A program made the position numbers and the translations under genes. Shown in pieces: positions 26,838 through 35,711 of a stretch of 64,000 bases of DNA (positions within the stretch are counted from its first letter, which is position 1; every line of letters starts with the position of its first letter). The DNA comes from Prochloron sp965198675 (lineage in GTDB: Bacteria; Cyanobacteriota; Cyanobacteriia; Cyanobacteriales; Prochloraceae): positions 868,001-932,000 of the forward strand of contig OZ240666.1 of the NCBI GenBank assembly GCA_965198675.1. Direction: 5' to 3'. Under the pieces are notes generated by a model. The model saw only the letters and a list, made by a program, of their open reading frames with translations, was not told where the DNA came from and made no database searches.

Positions 26838-28169
26838 ATGAACCAATATCACATCACCACCTTCGGTTGCCAGATGAATAAAGCCGACTCCGAGCGCATG
26901 GCTGGTATCCTGGAGAATATGGGCTGGTGCTACGCCGAAAACCCCGATGACGCAGAGCTGCTCCTCTACAATACTTGTAGCATTCGGGATAATGCCGAGC
27001 AAAAAGTCTATTCCTACTTAGGGAGACAAGCAAAACGGAAACACTCTCAACCCGACTTAACCCTCGTAGTCGCAGGTTGTGTCGCTCAACAGGAAGGAGA
27101 AAAACTCCTCCGTCGGGTACCAGAATTAGATTTGGTCATGGGTCCACAACACGCCAACCGTTTGGAAGACTTACTCCAACAAGTTTTCAACGGGGAGCAA
27201 GTAGTAGCCACCGAAGAGATCCACATTCTGGAAGATATTACCAAACCCCGTCGAGACAGTAAAGTAACTGCTTGGGTGAACATTATCTATGGTTGTAACG
27301 AACGTTGTACCTACTGCGTCGTTCCCAACGTCCGGGGAAAGGAACAGTCTCGCACCCCAGACAGCATTCGAGCAGAAATAGTAGCCTTGGGAGAACAGGG
27401 ATATAAGGAAGTAACTCTCTTGGGACAAAATATCGACGCTTACGGTAGAGATTTACCAGGGGTTACCGCTACAGGAAGGCATAAGCATACCCTGACGGAT
27501 CTACTTTACTACCTTAGTGACGTCCCCGGTATTGAGCGCATCCGCTTCGCCACCAGTCACCCTCGCTATTTCACCGAACGGCTCATTGGCGCTTGTCATG
27601 AATTGCCCAAAATATGTGAGCATTTCCACATTCCCTTCCAATCCGGGGATAATGACATCCTCAAAGCCATGGCTCGGGGTTATACTCATGAAAAGTATCG
27701 TCGCATTATTGAGAAGATTCGGGAATATATGCCTGACGCGGCTATTAGTGCTGATGCCATTGTAGGCTTTCCCGGGGAAACAGAGGAACAGTTCCACCAT
27801 ACCCTAGAATTGGTAGAAGATATTGGTTTCGACCAACTTAATACAGCAGCTTATTCCCCTCGTCCTGGAACCCCCGCAGCTTTGTGGGAGAATCAAGTAG
27901 AGGAAGAAGTCAAGAGCGATCGCCTATCAAGATTAAACCACCTGGTAGCAACGAAAGCAGCAGAGCGCTCCCAACGTTATCAAGAACGCATTGAGGAAGT
28001 GCTAGTGGAAGATGAAAACCCCAAAGATACCTCCCAAGTCATGGGAAGAACCAGAACTAACCGTCTCACCTTCTTTCTTGGTAAGATTGAAGAGTTAAAA
28101 GGTAAATTAGTCAAAGTCAAAGTAACGCAAGTGCGGGCTTTTAGCTTGACAGGCACTATCTATCAGTGA
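26838..28169 (+). CDS. miaB: tRNA-2-methylthio-N6-dimethylallyladenosine synthase
   Basis: Radical-SAM methylthiotransferase that thiomethylates i6A37 of tRNAs. 443 aa. The N-terminal UPF0004 domain has TFGCQMNKADSE and the cluster cysteines at C10, NTCSIRDNA and VAGCVAQ. The radical SAM motif is CNERCTYC. The C-terminal TRAM domain ends VKVTQVRAFSLTGTI. Complete and single. Confidence 0.96.
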   Translation: MNQYHITTFGCQMNKADSERMAGILENMGWCYAENPDDAELLLYNTCSIRDNAEQKVYSYLGRQAKRKHSQPDLTLVVAGCVAQQEGEKLLRRVPELDLVMGPQHANRLEDLLQQVFNGEQVVATEEIHILEDITKPRRDSKVTAWVNIIYGCNERCTYCVVPNVRGKEQSRTPDSIRAEIVALGEQGYKEVTLLGQNIDAYGRDLPGVTATGRHKHTLTDLLYYLSDVPGIERIRFATSHPRYFTERLIGACHELPKICEHFHIPFQSGDNDILKAMARGYTHEKYRRIIEKIREYMPDAAISADAIVGFPGETEEQFHHTLELVEDIGFDQLNTAAYSPRPGTPAALWENQVEEEVKSDRLSRLNHLVATKAAERSQRYQERIEEVLVEDENPKDTSQVMGRTRTNRLTFFLGKIEELKGKLVKVKVTQVRAFSLTGTIYQ

Positions 28170-28191
28170 TATCAAGGCGATCTGTGGTAAC

Positions 28192-28233
28192 AGATCTGGC
28201 GGGTGGGGCACCTTAGTGCCCCACCCCCAGATC
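28192..28233. repeat. strong GC hairpin downstream of miaB
   Basis: AGATCTGGCGGGTGGGGCAC is followed by CTTA and then GTGCCCCACCCCCAGATCG, a near-perfect stem of about 19 bp. It may end miaB transcription, but no U tract follows, so it could also be a dispersed REP unit. Confidence 0.55.
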
Positions 28234-28298
28234 GCCCCCCTTATTAATCCTCCTTCATCATGAGGTGATTGAGGTATAGTGAAGAGGAGATAGGATCC

Positions 28299-28781
28299 TT
28301 GCCAACAACTCAACAAGCCCTTCGATGTTTTCAACTGTGTCAGAACATTACAAGCATGTATAGCAACCGCCAGGGCGATTGATACACCCAAGTGACCCAC
28401 CCCTCTGCTCCCCTCCCGGGAGGGGATGGGGGTGGGTTGGCGAGAAATGTTAGAACCCTTATCTGTCGGCAATTTTCAAAGCATGCTACCGGTCGAACTC
28501 ATAACTCGACCGAATCTTCAATCACGGGTACGAGGCTAAAACTAGCTACGTGCAAGGGATTGAGAAGTTTCTTATCTTTAATTTGGGGGCGGGCGCACCC
28601 CCTTCAGAAGCTGGTAACTGGTAACTGGTAACTGGTCACTGGTAACTGGTCACTGCTATACCTCTCTGTAGATATGGTACGTCTGGATTACCGACGTAAA
28701 AACTGCATTATTATTGCAGGAGAGGAAATATTAATCGAGATTTATCCAAATGGAAATTGGAGGTTTATTAATGAAGTCTAA
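28299..28781 (+). pseudogene. DUF6888-like gene split by a repeat insertion
   Basis: 5' part 28299-28382: TTG start with a GAGGAGA site, product MPTTQQALRCFQLCQNITSM then YSNRQGD and stop. 3' part about 28658-28781: MVRLDYRRKNCIIIAGEEIL then IEIYPNGNWRFINEV. Together these are the two halves of the short cyanobacterial DUF6888 protein, whose usual neighbour DUF6887 follows with overlap. About 290 bp of repeats separate the halves, so the gene is broken. The word TATA occurs at both edges of the insert and may be a target duplication. Family assignment is from memory of the pattern. Confidence 0.6.
28362..28657. repeat. insertion made of REP hairpin and CTGGTAA heptamers
   Basis: Interrupts the DUF6888-like gene. 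Holds the C-rich palindrome with CCCCTCCCGGGAGGGG (about 28414-28429), related to units at 58535-58575 and 59024-59095, and then the heptamer run GGTAACTGGTAACTGGTAAC at 28613-28654. No coding capacity is recognised in it. Confidence 0.6.
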
Positions 28782-28962
28782 CTTTCAAACGATGACAATA
28801 GAAAAACTGAAGAAATACGTTCTAGAACATCGAAATGATACAGCAGCGTTTCAAGCATTAATGGAACGGGTAGATGCTCAGGAGACGGGTCAAATCTATG
28901 GGAGTGTAGATGCTGAGAAGTTTAGTGAACTCCTTAAACAGCATCGCAGTCTCACCTCTTAA
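28771..28962 (+). CDS. DUF6887-like small protein
   Basis: 63 aa from ATG 28771, with a GGAGG site 7 bases before it. MKSNFQTMTIEKLKKYVLEH and DTAAFQALMERVDA match the short cyanobacterial DUF6887 family, normally encoded just after DUF6888. Here it overlaps the end of the broken DUF6888 gene by 11 bp. The pair resembles a toxin-antitoxin arrangement, but no activity is known. Confidence 0.65.
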   Translation: MKSNFQTMTIEKLKKYVLEHRNDTAAFQALMERVDAQETGQIYGSVDAEKFSELLKQHRSLTS

Positions 28963-29036
28963 TATTTCAAGATAACAGTCCTCATACGGACAATTTCGTT
29001 CATCTGCCGGAGACAACCTGGCATTCTGCGCAAAAA

Positions 29037-29285
29037 ATGATTATTCTTATTGACAATCCTGAAACAGAGAAATTGATTTGGGAGTTAACCCTTCTTACTG
29101 GAGAAACAGTAGATGGACTTCTCATGAAGGTTTTAAATGACTTCAAAAAACAGAAAAGAGAAGCAAGGCGTCCTAATAAAGACAGATTGCTTGAGATAGC
29201 TAAAGAATGTGCTGCTTTGCCTGTTCATGACAATCGTACTCCTGATGAGATTATCGGCTATGACGAAAATGGACTGCCTAGCTAA
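29037..29285 (+). CDS. vapB: VapB-family antitoxin
   Basis: 82 aa. N-terminal part (IDNPETEKLIWELTLLTGET) is a Psk/VapB-type DNA-binding segment; the tail RTPDEIIGYDENGLPS is the classic VapB end that binds VapC. Its stop overlaps the vapC start by one base (TAATG), so they are coupled. Confidence 0.88.
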   Translation: MIILIDNPETEKLIWELTLLTGETVDGLLMKVLNDFKKQKREARRPNKDRLLEIAKECAALPVHDNRTPDEIIGYDENGLPS

Positions 29286-29686
29286 TGGTTATTGACACAT
29301 CAGCAATTATAGCAATCTTATTGATGGAAGAGGAATCCGCGCTGTTTATCAACGCAATTTATTCTGCCTCTACACGCTTAATCTCAACCTGCTCTCTGTT
29401 GGAAGCGACAATGGTTTTAAATAGAACCAGAAAAGAGGAAGGCGTAAAAGCATTAGACTTGTTTGTTGAAGAAGCTATGCTCGAAGTTATTCCCTTCGAC
29501 AGAGAGCAATTAAAGATAGCACGCGATGCTTTTGCAAAATATGGTAAAGGCAATCACAAGGCAAAACTAAATTTTGGTGATTGTTTTTCTTACGCTCTAG
29601 CAAAAGCATTCCGTGAACCTCTTCTTTTTAAGGGTAATGATTTCTCTTTAACCGATATAGAATCTGCTATAGTAGAATTATCATAA
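29285..29686 (+). CDS. vapC: VapC-family PIN-domain ribonuclease toxin
   Basis: 133 aa PIN domain. Catalytic acidic residues are visible: D4 in VIDTSAIIAIL, E near residue 41 in SLLEATMVL, D at about 99 in NFGDCFSYALAKA and the final D in KGNDFSLTDI. Magnesium-dependent RNase, usually on tRNA or rRNA. It forms an intact operon with vapB. Confidence 0.92.
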   Translation: MVIDTSAIIAILLMEEESALFINAIYSASTRLISTCSLLEATMVLNRTRKEEGVKALDLFVEEAMLEVIPFDREQLKIARDAFAKYGKGNHKAKLNFGDCFSYALAKAFREPLLFKGNDFSLTDIESAIVELS

Positions 29687-29707
29687 ATAATTATCAAAAT
29701 ACTTGAA

Positions 29708-30751
29708 ATGACGAAATTGCGAGTAGGTTTATTATTTGGCGGTTGTTCCGGGGAACATGAAGTTTCTATTAATTCTGCAAGGGCGATCGCTCGCAGTTTG
29801 AAGGTGGGGGAAAATGAAAAAAAATACGAAATCATCCCAGTTTACATCCAAAAAGATGGTATCTGGGAAGGAGGAGAGACTGCTACTGCAATTCTAACAT
29901 CAGAAACAACCCCAGAACCCAGCAAGAACCCAGGACAAATTTGGCAATTTCCCTCCGAGGTAGGAGAAGTAGACCTGTGGTTTCCAATACTACATGGACC
30001 CAATGGAGAAGATGGTACCGTACAAGGGTTGTTACAATTGATGCAAGTTCCCTTTGTAGGCAGTGGTATTCTGGGTTCATCCTTGGGAATGGATAAAATA
30101 GCCATGAAAATGGCTTTTGCTTCTTCTGGTTTACCCCAGGTAAAATATAAAACAGTCACCAGATCCCAAGTTTGGTCCAACCCCTGCGTCTTTCCCAAAT
30201 TATGCGACGATATAGAAGCAGAAATTTCCTATCCTTGCTTCGTCAAACCAGCTAATTTAGGCTCCTCAGTGGGAATAACCAAAGTAAAATCCCGTTCCGA
30301 GTTAGAAACCGCCCTAGATAATGCTGCTAGTTACGATTCCCGTATAATTGTAGAAGCAGGAGTAGTAACCAGAGAAGTAGAATGTGCTGTCTTAGGTAAT
30401 GAAAACCCGAAAGCTTCTGTCGTGGGGGAAATAAAGTTTGACAGTGATTTTTACGACTACGAAACCAAATATACCCCAGGAAAAGCTACTCTACTCATTC
30501 CTTCTCCCCTTCCCGAAGCAATAACAGCCCAAATTCAAGAAATGTCCTTGCAAGCTTTTGCTGCTGTAAATGCTCGTGGTTTAGCAAGAATTGATTTCTT
30601 CTATCTAGAAGCAACAAACTCAATCTTAATTAATGAGATTAACACCTTACCGGGCTTTACAGCTACCAGCATGTATCCTCAACTCTGGGAAGCTACCGGG
30701 GTTTCTTTCTCCCAATTAGTCCATCGCCTGATTCAATTGGCTTTAGAATAG
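29708..30751 (+). CDS. ddl: D-alanine--D-alanine ligase
   Basis: ATP-grasp enzyme making D-Ala-D-Ala for peptidoglycan. 347 aa. Motifs: VGLLFGGCSGEHEVSI, the LHGPNGEDGT loop, PCFVKPANLGSSVG (ATP-binding), and the C-terminal INEINTLPGFTATSMYPQL with metal ligands. 21 bp after vapC, on the same strand. Confidence 0.96.
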   Translation: MTKLRVGLLFGGCSGEHEVSINSARAIARSLKVGENEKKYEIIPVYIQKDGIWEGGETATAILTSETTPEPSKNPGQIWQFPSEVGEVDLWFPILHGPNGEDGTVQGLLQLMQVPFVGSGILGSSLGMDKIAMKMAFASSGLPQVKYKTVTRSQVWSNPCVFPKLCDDIEAEISYPCFVKPANLGSSVGITKVKSRSELETALDNAASYDSRIIVEAGVVTREVECAVLGNENPKASVVGEIKFDSDFYDYETKYTPGKATLLIPSPLPEAITAQIQEMSLQAFAAVNARGLARIDFFYLEATNSILINEINTLPGFTATSMYPQLWEATGVSFSQLVHRLIQLALE

Positions 30752-31122
30752 GGGATACGCTGCTGCCCTGCCCGTGTGCGGAGGGTAGGATGCTCCCGCC
30801 AAGGGCGGTTGCTTGCGCTTTGCTTGCGCTTTGCTTGCGCTTTGCTTCGCAATGGCAACGCACCGATCGCTTCAAATCTCATAGATTAGCTATAGTAGGG
30901 TGGGCAGTGCCCACCGCACCCCTGTTTATGGGCTACAAAACCCCTTGTTTGGTGAGCAATCAGCAATTAAAATTTATAGCAATCCCTGTGGGCTAAAAAC
31001 CCCTTGTTTGGTGGGCAATCAGCAATGAAACTTATTAAAAAAGATCCTGGTTTAGTGGGTACTGCTGGGACGCCAAAGGCGGCACCTTCGGTGTTGGTAG
31101 GCAATGCCCACCCTACTTGGAG
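30752..31122. repeat. repeat-filled intergenic region
   Basis: No gene. Contains a GCTTTGCTTGC tandem copy (30795-30853) related to 3503-3560, two REP palindromes (about 30897-30921 and 31096-31120), and a direct repeat ACCCCTTGTTTGGTGRGCAA followed by TCAGCAA at about 30940-30966 and 31000-31026. Confidence 0.6.
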
Positions 31123-31342
31123 CGAGTCAGATAAATTTAATTTTTTGCGTTTAATAACTGCTCGATACTCTTTCAGTATTTCTGGGGATACTATCCATTG
31201 ATAATTCTTGAAGCAAGGCTTTTCTAGCTGGGACTTCCGCGCTCATGGTTATTTCAACCTGTTGCCTCTCCTCAAAAGGAAGGTTCGCTAAAACAAGTCG
31301 TTTGGAATCTTCTATGATGAGAGTTTTTTGTAAGGAGTACAC
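31123..31342 (-). pseudogene. antitoxin fused by deletion to a PIN-toxin fragment
   Basis: GTG start at 31342; YSLQKTLIIEDSKRLVLANL and QQVEITMSAE match a cyanobacterial antitoxin N-terminus. After about 45 residues the sequence jumps: in another frame 31123-31206 encodes QWIVSPEILKEYRAVIKRKK, the typical middle of a PIN toxin. The antitoxin C-terminus and toxin N-terminus are missing, so an internal deletion joined the two. A REP palindrome cuts off the rest of the toxin. Confidence 0.6.
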
Positions 31343-31690
31343 ACTAGATTAGGATTTCCAATTAAGATGACGAGACGAAGAATTGCTAAAAACGTTGCTA
31401 TACTTAATTTTAACCCCTGACGGTTGGCGGACTGTATCATCACCTCTCGGATCTGGCGATCCCGCACGCGGCGCGCCTGATTGACGAACCTGGGGGGGCG
31501 GGAAAACCCCTCTTGCTATAGCATCGCGCAGGGGTATTTACAGATTCAAAAAATGAACGATTACTCAAACCTTTATCAAACAAGGTTTTCCTCTTCCCCA
31601 CACCCCACACCCGCGCTTGGGCGCTATAATTGTTGAGTTATGAGTTAATCTTGAGTGGTGGATTGATTCGTAGATAAAGAGGAGAGAAAC
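31343..31690. other. intergenic region upstream of ndk
   Basis: About 350 bp without a recognisable gene or RNA. An AAGAGGAGAG site lies just before ndk at 31676-31686. Confidence 0.35.
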
Positions 31691-32140
31691 TTGGAACGGA
31701 CATTTATCATGGTAAAGCCCGATGGAGTGCAGCGCAACCTAGTAGGAGAGATAGTGCGGCGTTTTGAAGCTAAAGGTTTTACCCTCGTAGGGCTAAAAAT
31801 GGTCAAAGTTTCTCGGGAATTAGCAGAAAAGCACTATGACGTCCACAAAGAGAGACCATTTTTCGGCAGTTTAGTGGAGTTTATCATTTCAGCCCCCGTA
31901 GTGGCAATGGCATGGGAAGGGAACGGAGTTGTAGCCGCCGCTCGCAAGATAATCGGCGCTACTAACCCTCTCACAGCGGAACCCGGTACCATTCGCGGGG
32001 ATTATGGTGTAGATATTGGCCGTAACTTAGTTCATGGTTCCGACGCCATCGAGACTGCACAGCGAGAACTTGCTCTCTGGTTTGGGTCAGAAGAATTAGT
32101 CAGCTGGGAACAAACGGTTAAATCATGGCTTTATGAGTGA
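31691..32140 (+). CDS. ndk: nucleoside diphosphate kinase
   Basis: 149 aa. Transfers phosphate between nucleoside di- and triphosphates through a phosphohistidine. Sequence ERTFIMVKPDGVQRNLVGEI, KEHYD-like helix, GATNPLTAEPGTIRGDYG and the active-site NLVHGSDAIETAQREL are all present. The start is TTG 31691 behind a GAGGAGA site; no ATG lies before the core. Confidence 0.96.
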   Translation: MERTFIMVKPDGVQRNLVGEIVRRFEAKGFTLVGLKMVKVSRELAEKHYDVHKERPFFGSLVEFIISAPVVAMAWEGNGVVAAARKIIGATNPLTAEPGTIRGDYGVDIGRNLVHGSDAIETAQRELALWFGSEELVSWEQTVKSWLYE

Positions 32141-32224
32141 AATGTTGCATCTTGTTACAAAATATTTCACACTGATGCCGAGAATAGATATTATAGATCC
32201 CAGTTAATCAGGAGTATATCCACT

Positions 32225-32320
32225 ATGCCTATCACAGAAACTCAAATCTTTCTCGCGTTAATCATTGCTTTATTCCCTGGCATTCTTGCTTTCCGTCTTG
32301 CTACAGAACTGTACAAGTAA
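32225..32320 (+). CDS. psaM: photosystem I reaction centre subunit XII (PsaM)
   Basis: 31 aa: MPITETQIFLALIIALFPGI then LAFRLATELYK. One membrane helix and the conserved AFRLxTELYK end make this PsaM, a small subunit of photosystem I in the thylakoid membrane. An AGGAG motif lies about 10 bases upstream. Confidence 0.95.
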   Translation: MPITETQIFLALIIALFPGILAFRLATELYK

Positions 32321-32331
32321 ACATTCCAGAC

Positions 32332-32363
32332 TTCCCCTTCTCTCTTCAAGAGGGAACGGGGAA
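32332..32363. terminator. hairpin after psaM
   Basis: TTCCCCTTCTCTCTTCAAGA can pair with the following GGGAACGGGGAA, giving a stem of about 14 bp with one bulge. Position suggests transcript-end stabilisation or termination; there is no U tract. Confidence 0.4.
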
Positions 32364-32505
32364 CAGATAACGGGGAACGGGACTCAAGGAGTGGAAGGGT
32401 AAAACAGTTACCAGTTGAATCATTTGTTACAATTTGCTGAAAATTATATGATATAACCGCAGTGACGCCTCTATTCTATTCCTAGACCCAGGCAGGAAAA
32501 ATGAA

Positions 32506-32883
32506 ATGAACGCACTGCAACCGTTAGAACCCCTAGAAGCCAAAAAATCACCTCCTCTCCGTCCCAGGAGGCGCAAACAGCGTCGGCGCCATTCCCCTTA
32601 CAGAGGCTTAGTTATAGAGACAACAGTAAAATTATTAGTTCACGGAGCCTTATCCGTAGCAGCCGTCGCAACTTTGCTCAGATTATTACCATATCATCTT
32701 TCCCAACAAGCAAAATTGGCAGAAATACGCCAAGAAGTAGCAGTGACAGAGGAACGAGTCCATCGTCTGCGGGATAACTTTAGCCATAATTTCAGCTCTG
32801 ACGACCCCAGAAGGACCATGCAAGAGCAAAGTCCGCGCATAGATCCCAATCGACTGCAAGTAGTTTTCAATGACACAGAATAA
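32506..32883 (+). CDS. conserved single-pass membrane protein, FtsL-like layout
   Basis: 125 aa. Very basic N-terminus (PPLRPRRRKQRRRHS), one membrane helix at about 41-65, then a helical region likely to be coiled coil (SQQAKLAEIRQEVAVTEERV). The layout resembles FtsL/DivIC-type proteins but similarity is only architectural. It appears conserved among cyanobacteria as far as I can recall; function unknown. Confidence 0.6.
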   Translation: MNALQPLEPLEAKKSPPLRPRRRKQRRRHSPYRGLVIETTVKLLVHGALSVAAVATLLRLLPYHLSQQAKLAEIRQEVAVTEERVHRLRDNFSHNFSSDDPRRTMQEQSPRIDPNRLQVVFNDTE

Positions 32884-33205
32884 AGTGACATACTCCCACA
32901 CTACCCACCCCCCCTGCCTGCCCGCGGCATTGATTAATGGCGCGGGCGCGGCTGCGCAGGAGCAGGGGTCTGGCTATACCTTAGCAGGGGTTTGGCCAAC
33001 ACCGAAGGTGCCGCCGGCGAAGGGGGGTGGGTGAGCTCTCTCGCTTCATAGTCCCGCTATCGCGTCGGACTCCACGAGCTGAGAGCAAGGCTCCGCTTCG
33101 CGAGCAGACGGAATGCCCTACCGCCCTATTTCTTATTATACTATTAGTTAGCGATGTTTGTAAAATTTCGGGCATCCAGCTAAATAGTTGTAAATATTTG
33201 TTATA
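32884..33205. repeat. repeat-rich gap with CCCGCGGCATTGATTAATGG palindrome
   Basis: No gene. The 26-bp palindrome CCCGCGGCATTGATTAATGG plus CGCGGG (32921-32946) is identical to 35858-35883. Further on, several GC-rich inverted words (GGTGCCGCCGGCG) are present. Confidence 0.6.
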
Positions 33206-33670
33206 ATGGCCACTGTAGCTTTATTTCCCCATGCCCCCGATATTTCCCCAGATGACTACTGCGTTTTCGGTTTAGCTACTTGCTTTATCCGGGAAGACGG
33301 GGAAGTTCATCAAGTAGAAGTGCTCGAACCTATACCCTCAGCTGCACTCTGCGCGATATTAAAAGGAATTCCTACTTCTTATCGCCTTGCTTGTGCTAAA
33401 CCCTTAGGGGATATTTTGGGTTCTTCAAAACCCAAGCTACCCGCTGAATTTCCTGCTAATGCCCAGTTTTGCGATAATTTAGCCGAGCGCTCCCTTGCTG
33501 CTGCACGTACCTACAAGAGTCGCATAGAAGCTAGAGCTTTCATTCCCCTAGGGGCGGTGCGAGACGATTTTAACTATTCCCTGGAACGGAAGCGAGTTCT
33601 CAATAGCGTCAATATCGTCAGCACTGAAGATAACGTCAAACAGCATGAATATACTCATAAAGTCCTCTAA
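33206..33670 (+). CDS. conserved cyanobacterial hypothetical protein
   Basis: 154 aa, soluble. Begins VALFPHAPDISPDDYCVFGL and contains VEVLEPIPSAALCAILKGIP, RLACAKPLGDIL and the end HEYTHKVL. It looks like a family limited to cyanobacteria, but I cannot attach a function. Immediately followed, in the opposite direction, by psbK. Confidence 0.6.
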   Translation: MATVALFPHAPDISPDDYCVFGLATCFIREDGEVHQVEVLEPIPSAALCAILKGIPTSYRLACAKPLGDILGSSKPKLPAEFPANAQFCDNLAERSLAAARTYKSRIEARAFIPLGAVRDDFNYSLERKRVLNSVNIVSTEDNVKQHEYTHKVL

Positions 33671-33732
33671 AAAGCCTTAGGGGCACACCGTCGATGACGC
33701 TGTCCCCCTAAATAACTGCTATGATGTTAAAT

Positions 33733-33870
33733 TCACTTGAAACCAACAGCTGCTTGCCAAACGAAGGCCAGCAACAAAAAGAAAACGGGTATAAGCGGGA
33801 GTACGTCTACCAAAGGAGAAAAAATAGAGTAAGCCTCCGGCAGTTTCGCCAATAGCATTGCTGCTTCCAT
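33733..33870 (-). CDS. psbK: photosystem II protein PsbK
   Basis: 45 aa precursor. The mature part KLPEAYSIFSPLVDVLPLIP and FLLLAFVWQAAVGFK is diagnostic. The short MEAAMLLA leader is cleaved in this family. The start ATG at 33870 is chosen over an upstream in-frame start because it gives the normal precursor. Lies downstream of tgt, a neighbourhood I recall from other cyanobacteria. Confidence 0.95.
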   Translation of the reverse strand: MEAAMLLAKLPEAYSIFSPLVDVLPLIPVFFLLLAFVWQAAVGFK

Positions 33871-34024
33871 ATATCTATCTACCTTCCCAAAACATTTTTT
33901 GATTATTGGAAAGATATGGTAACATGAGTTGGTGACGAGCTGAGGCAATTTTTCATCTCAATCCTAAAATTAAATCAACCGATAGATTTTAGCTAACAAA
34001 TCCAAGAGGGGCTATCTCCCAATG

Positions 34025-34056
34025 CGGTTACTTAGAAAATAACCGCTCTTTGTTTG
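34025..34056. terminator. possible hairpin between tgt and psbK
   Basis: GCGGTTACTTAGAAAATAACCGC forms a 7-bp stem. It is followed by TTTGTTT on the plus strand. No plus-strand gene uses it; on the minus strand it lies in the tgt-psbK spacer. Weak evidence. Confidence 0.3.
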
Positions 34057-34148
34057 ATTTTGTCAGCTTGTTTATCGCTGTTACCCCAATATACCTAATT
34101 AAAAGCCTTTTGGCAAAAGGAGGGTGGGTGCAAATCAACCACTGTGTG

Positions 34149-35261
34149 TCAACCCTCAAGCCAGTTACCAAATTCAGCAACAAAGCGATCGCCCAAAATT
34201 GCCTCGCGAATTGCTTGAGTGAAGCGAATCAGTTCAGTAATATTGTGAATAGAGAGTAAGATATAACCGAGCATTTCCCGGGATCGCACCAAATGATTCA
34301 AGTAAGCCCGGCTGAAATGCCCACAAGCATAGCAGGGACAATTACTATCTAGAGGGGTAAAATCTTCTCGAAAGCGAGCATTTTTCAAGTTCCACCGTTC
34401 TCCCCCTACCAAAGCAGCCCCGTGACGACCAAAGCGAGTGGGAATGACGCAGTCGAACAAATCCACCCCCGCAGCGATCGCCTGTACCATTTCCCTATAA
34501 GTCCCCACCCCCATTAAATAACGAGGCTTCTCCCTTGGTAGTTGAGGGGCAGTCAACCGCACAATACTATTAATCAACTCCGGTGTTTCCCCCACGCTCA
34601 CTCCCCCAATAGCATAGCCATCCAGATCTAATGCTGTCAGTGCCTTGGCAGCAGCGGAACGCAAATCAGGATAAACACCACCCTGAACGATACCAAATAA
34701 TGCCTGATCCGAAGAGCGTTCATGAGCCTCAATGCAACGTTCCAGCCAGCGATAAGTCCGTTCCGTCGCCTCAGTAACCTCAGAGCGGTTCGCTGTAGCA
34801 GGAGGACATTCATCAAAAGCCATAATGACATCAGCCCCCAAGGCATTTTGAATTTTAATCGAACGTTCTGGGGTCAGCTCGATAATTCGCCCATCTCTAG
34901 GAGAGCGAAAAGTTACTCCCCCATCTGTAATCTTCCGCAGTGACTGCAAGCTAAACACCTGAAAGCCCCCAGAATCGGTGAGAATCGGACCAAACCAGCC
35001 CATAAATTGGTGCAGACCTCCAGAATTTGTGATAATTTTTTCTCCCGGTTGCAGGTGAAGATGATAAGTATTGGCCAAAATCATCTGTGCCCCGGTGAGT
35101 TCTAGCTGTGCTGGTGTCACACCTTTAACGGTTCCTAGAGTGCCTACGGGCATAAATCTAGGAGTTTGGACGACACCGTGAGGGGTGTGAAAAACTCCTG
35201 CTCTAGCTTCAGTTTGGCTACAATTAGCTTGACTTTGAAATGAAAAAAATCTCACAACCAA
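34149..35261 (-). CDS. tgt: queuine/preQ1 tRNA-ribosyltransferase
   Basis: Exchanges G34 of GUN-anticodon tRNAs for the queuosine precursor preQ1. 370 aa. Motifs: GVVQTPRFMPVGTLGTVKG, LANTYHLHLQPG, LTDSGGFQVFSL (catalytic Asp), VIPTRFGRHG and the zinc site with CPCYACGHFSRAYLNHL. Starts TTG at 35261 directly after the stop of the upstream gene, so it is probably translated by coupling. Confidence 0.96.
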   Translation of the reverse strand: MVVRFFSFQSQANCSQTEARAGVFHTPHGVVQTPRFMPVGTLGTVKGVTPAQLELTGAQMILANTYHLHLQPGEKIITNSGGLHQFMGWFGPILTDSGGFQVFSLQSLRKITDGGVTFRSPRDGRIIELTPERSIKIQNALGADVIMAFDECPPATANRSEVTEATERTYRWLERCIEAHERSSDQALFGIVQGGVYPDLRSAAAKALTALDLDGYAIGGVSVGETPELINSIVRLTAPQLPREKPRYLMGVGTYREMVQAIAAGVDLFDCVIPTRFGRHGAALVGGERWNLKNARFREDFTPLDSNCPCYACGHFSRAYLNHLVRSREMLGYILLSIHNITELIRFTQAIREAILGDRFVAEFGNWLEG

Positions 35262-35711
35262 TTAAAATGGACAATCATCGTCATCTATGGACATGTCCCA
35301 TTTACTAGATAGTACGTCCGTCAGCATTTCTTCAAAGTCGTTCTGGAGATTTTGTCTCACCCCTCTGTCTTGAACAGAATTACATAAAGGAATGAGTCGC
35401 AATTGACGATTATCCTTAATTAAGTCAAAATAAGTTGATGATTTTTTGTATTTATGTATTTGCAAATAGTCAAATGACTGGATATTGAGATAAATACTGT
35501 GATTAGCAACCAAGGTAGACCGATGGGGATGGGCAAATACTTCTTGTACCCAACCTTCACCTTCACTTTGTTTTATTACATCTAAAGTATGGACATAGCG
35601 AACACGTCCTAAATCGTGGAGCAGCCGTTTCATATCCTCTCGATCCACAATCGTGCCGAAATCAATGATACAAGGAGCGGGTAGTTGGCTAGTAATTTTT
35701 TCCTGATTCAT
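35262..35711 (-). CDS. conserved hypothetical protein upstream of tgt
   Basis: 149 aa, soluble: APCIIDFGTIVDREDMKRLL, VRYVHTLDVIKQSEGEGWVQ and the acidic end SIDDDDCPF. The stop codon abuts the tgt start with no gap, so both are one transcription unit. I do not know a named family. Confidence 0.6.
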   Translation of the reverse strand: MNQEKITSQLPAPCIIDFGTIVDREDMKRLLHDLGRVRYVHTLDVIKQSEGEGWVQEVFAHPHRSTLVANHSIYLNIQSFDYLQIHKYKKSSTYFDLIKDNRQLRLIPLCNSVQDRGVRQNLQNDFEEMLTDVLSSKWDMSIDDDDCPF

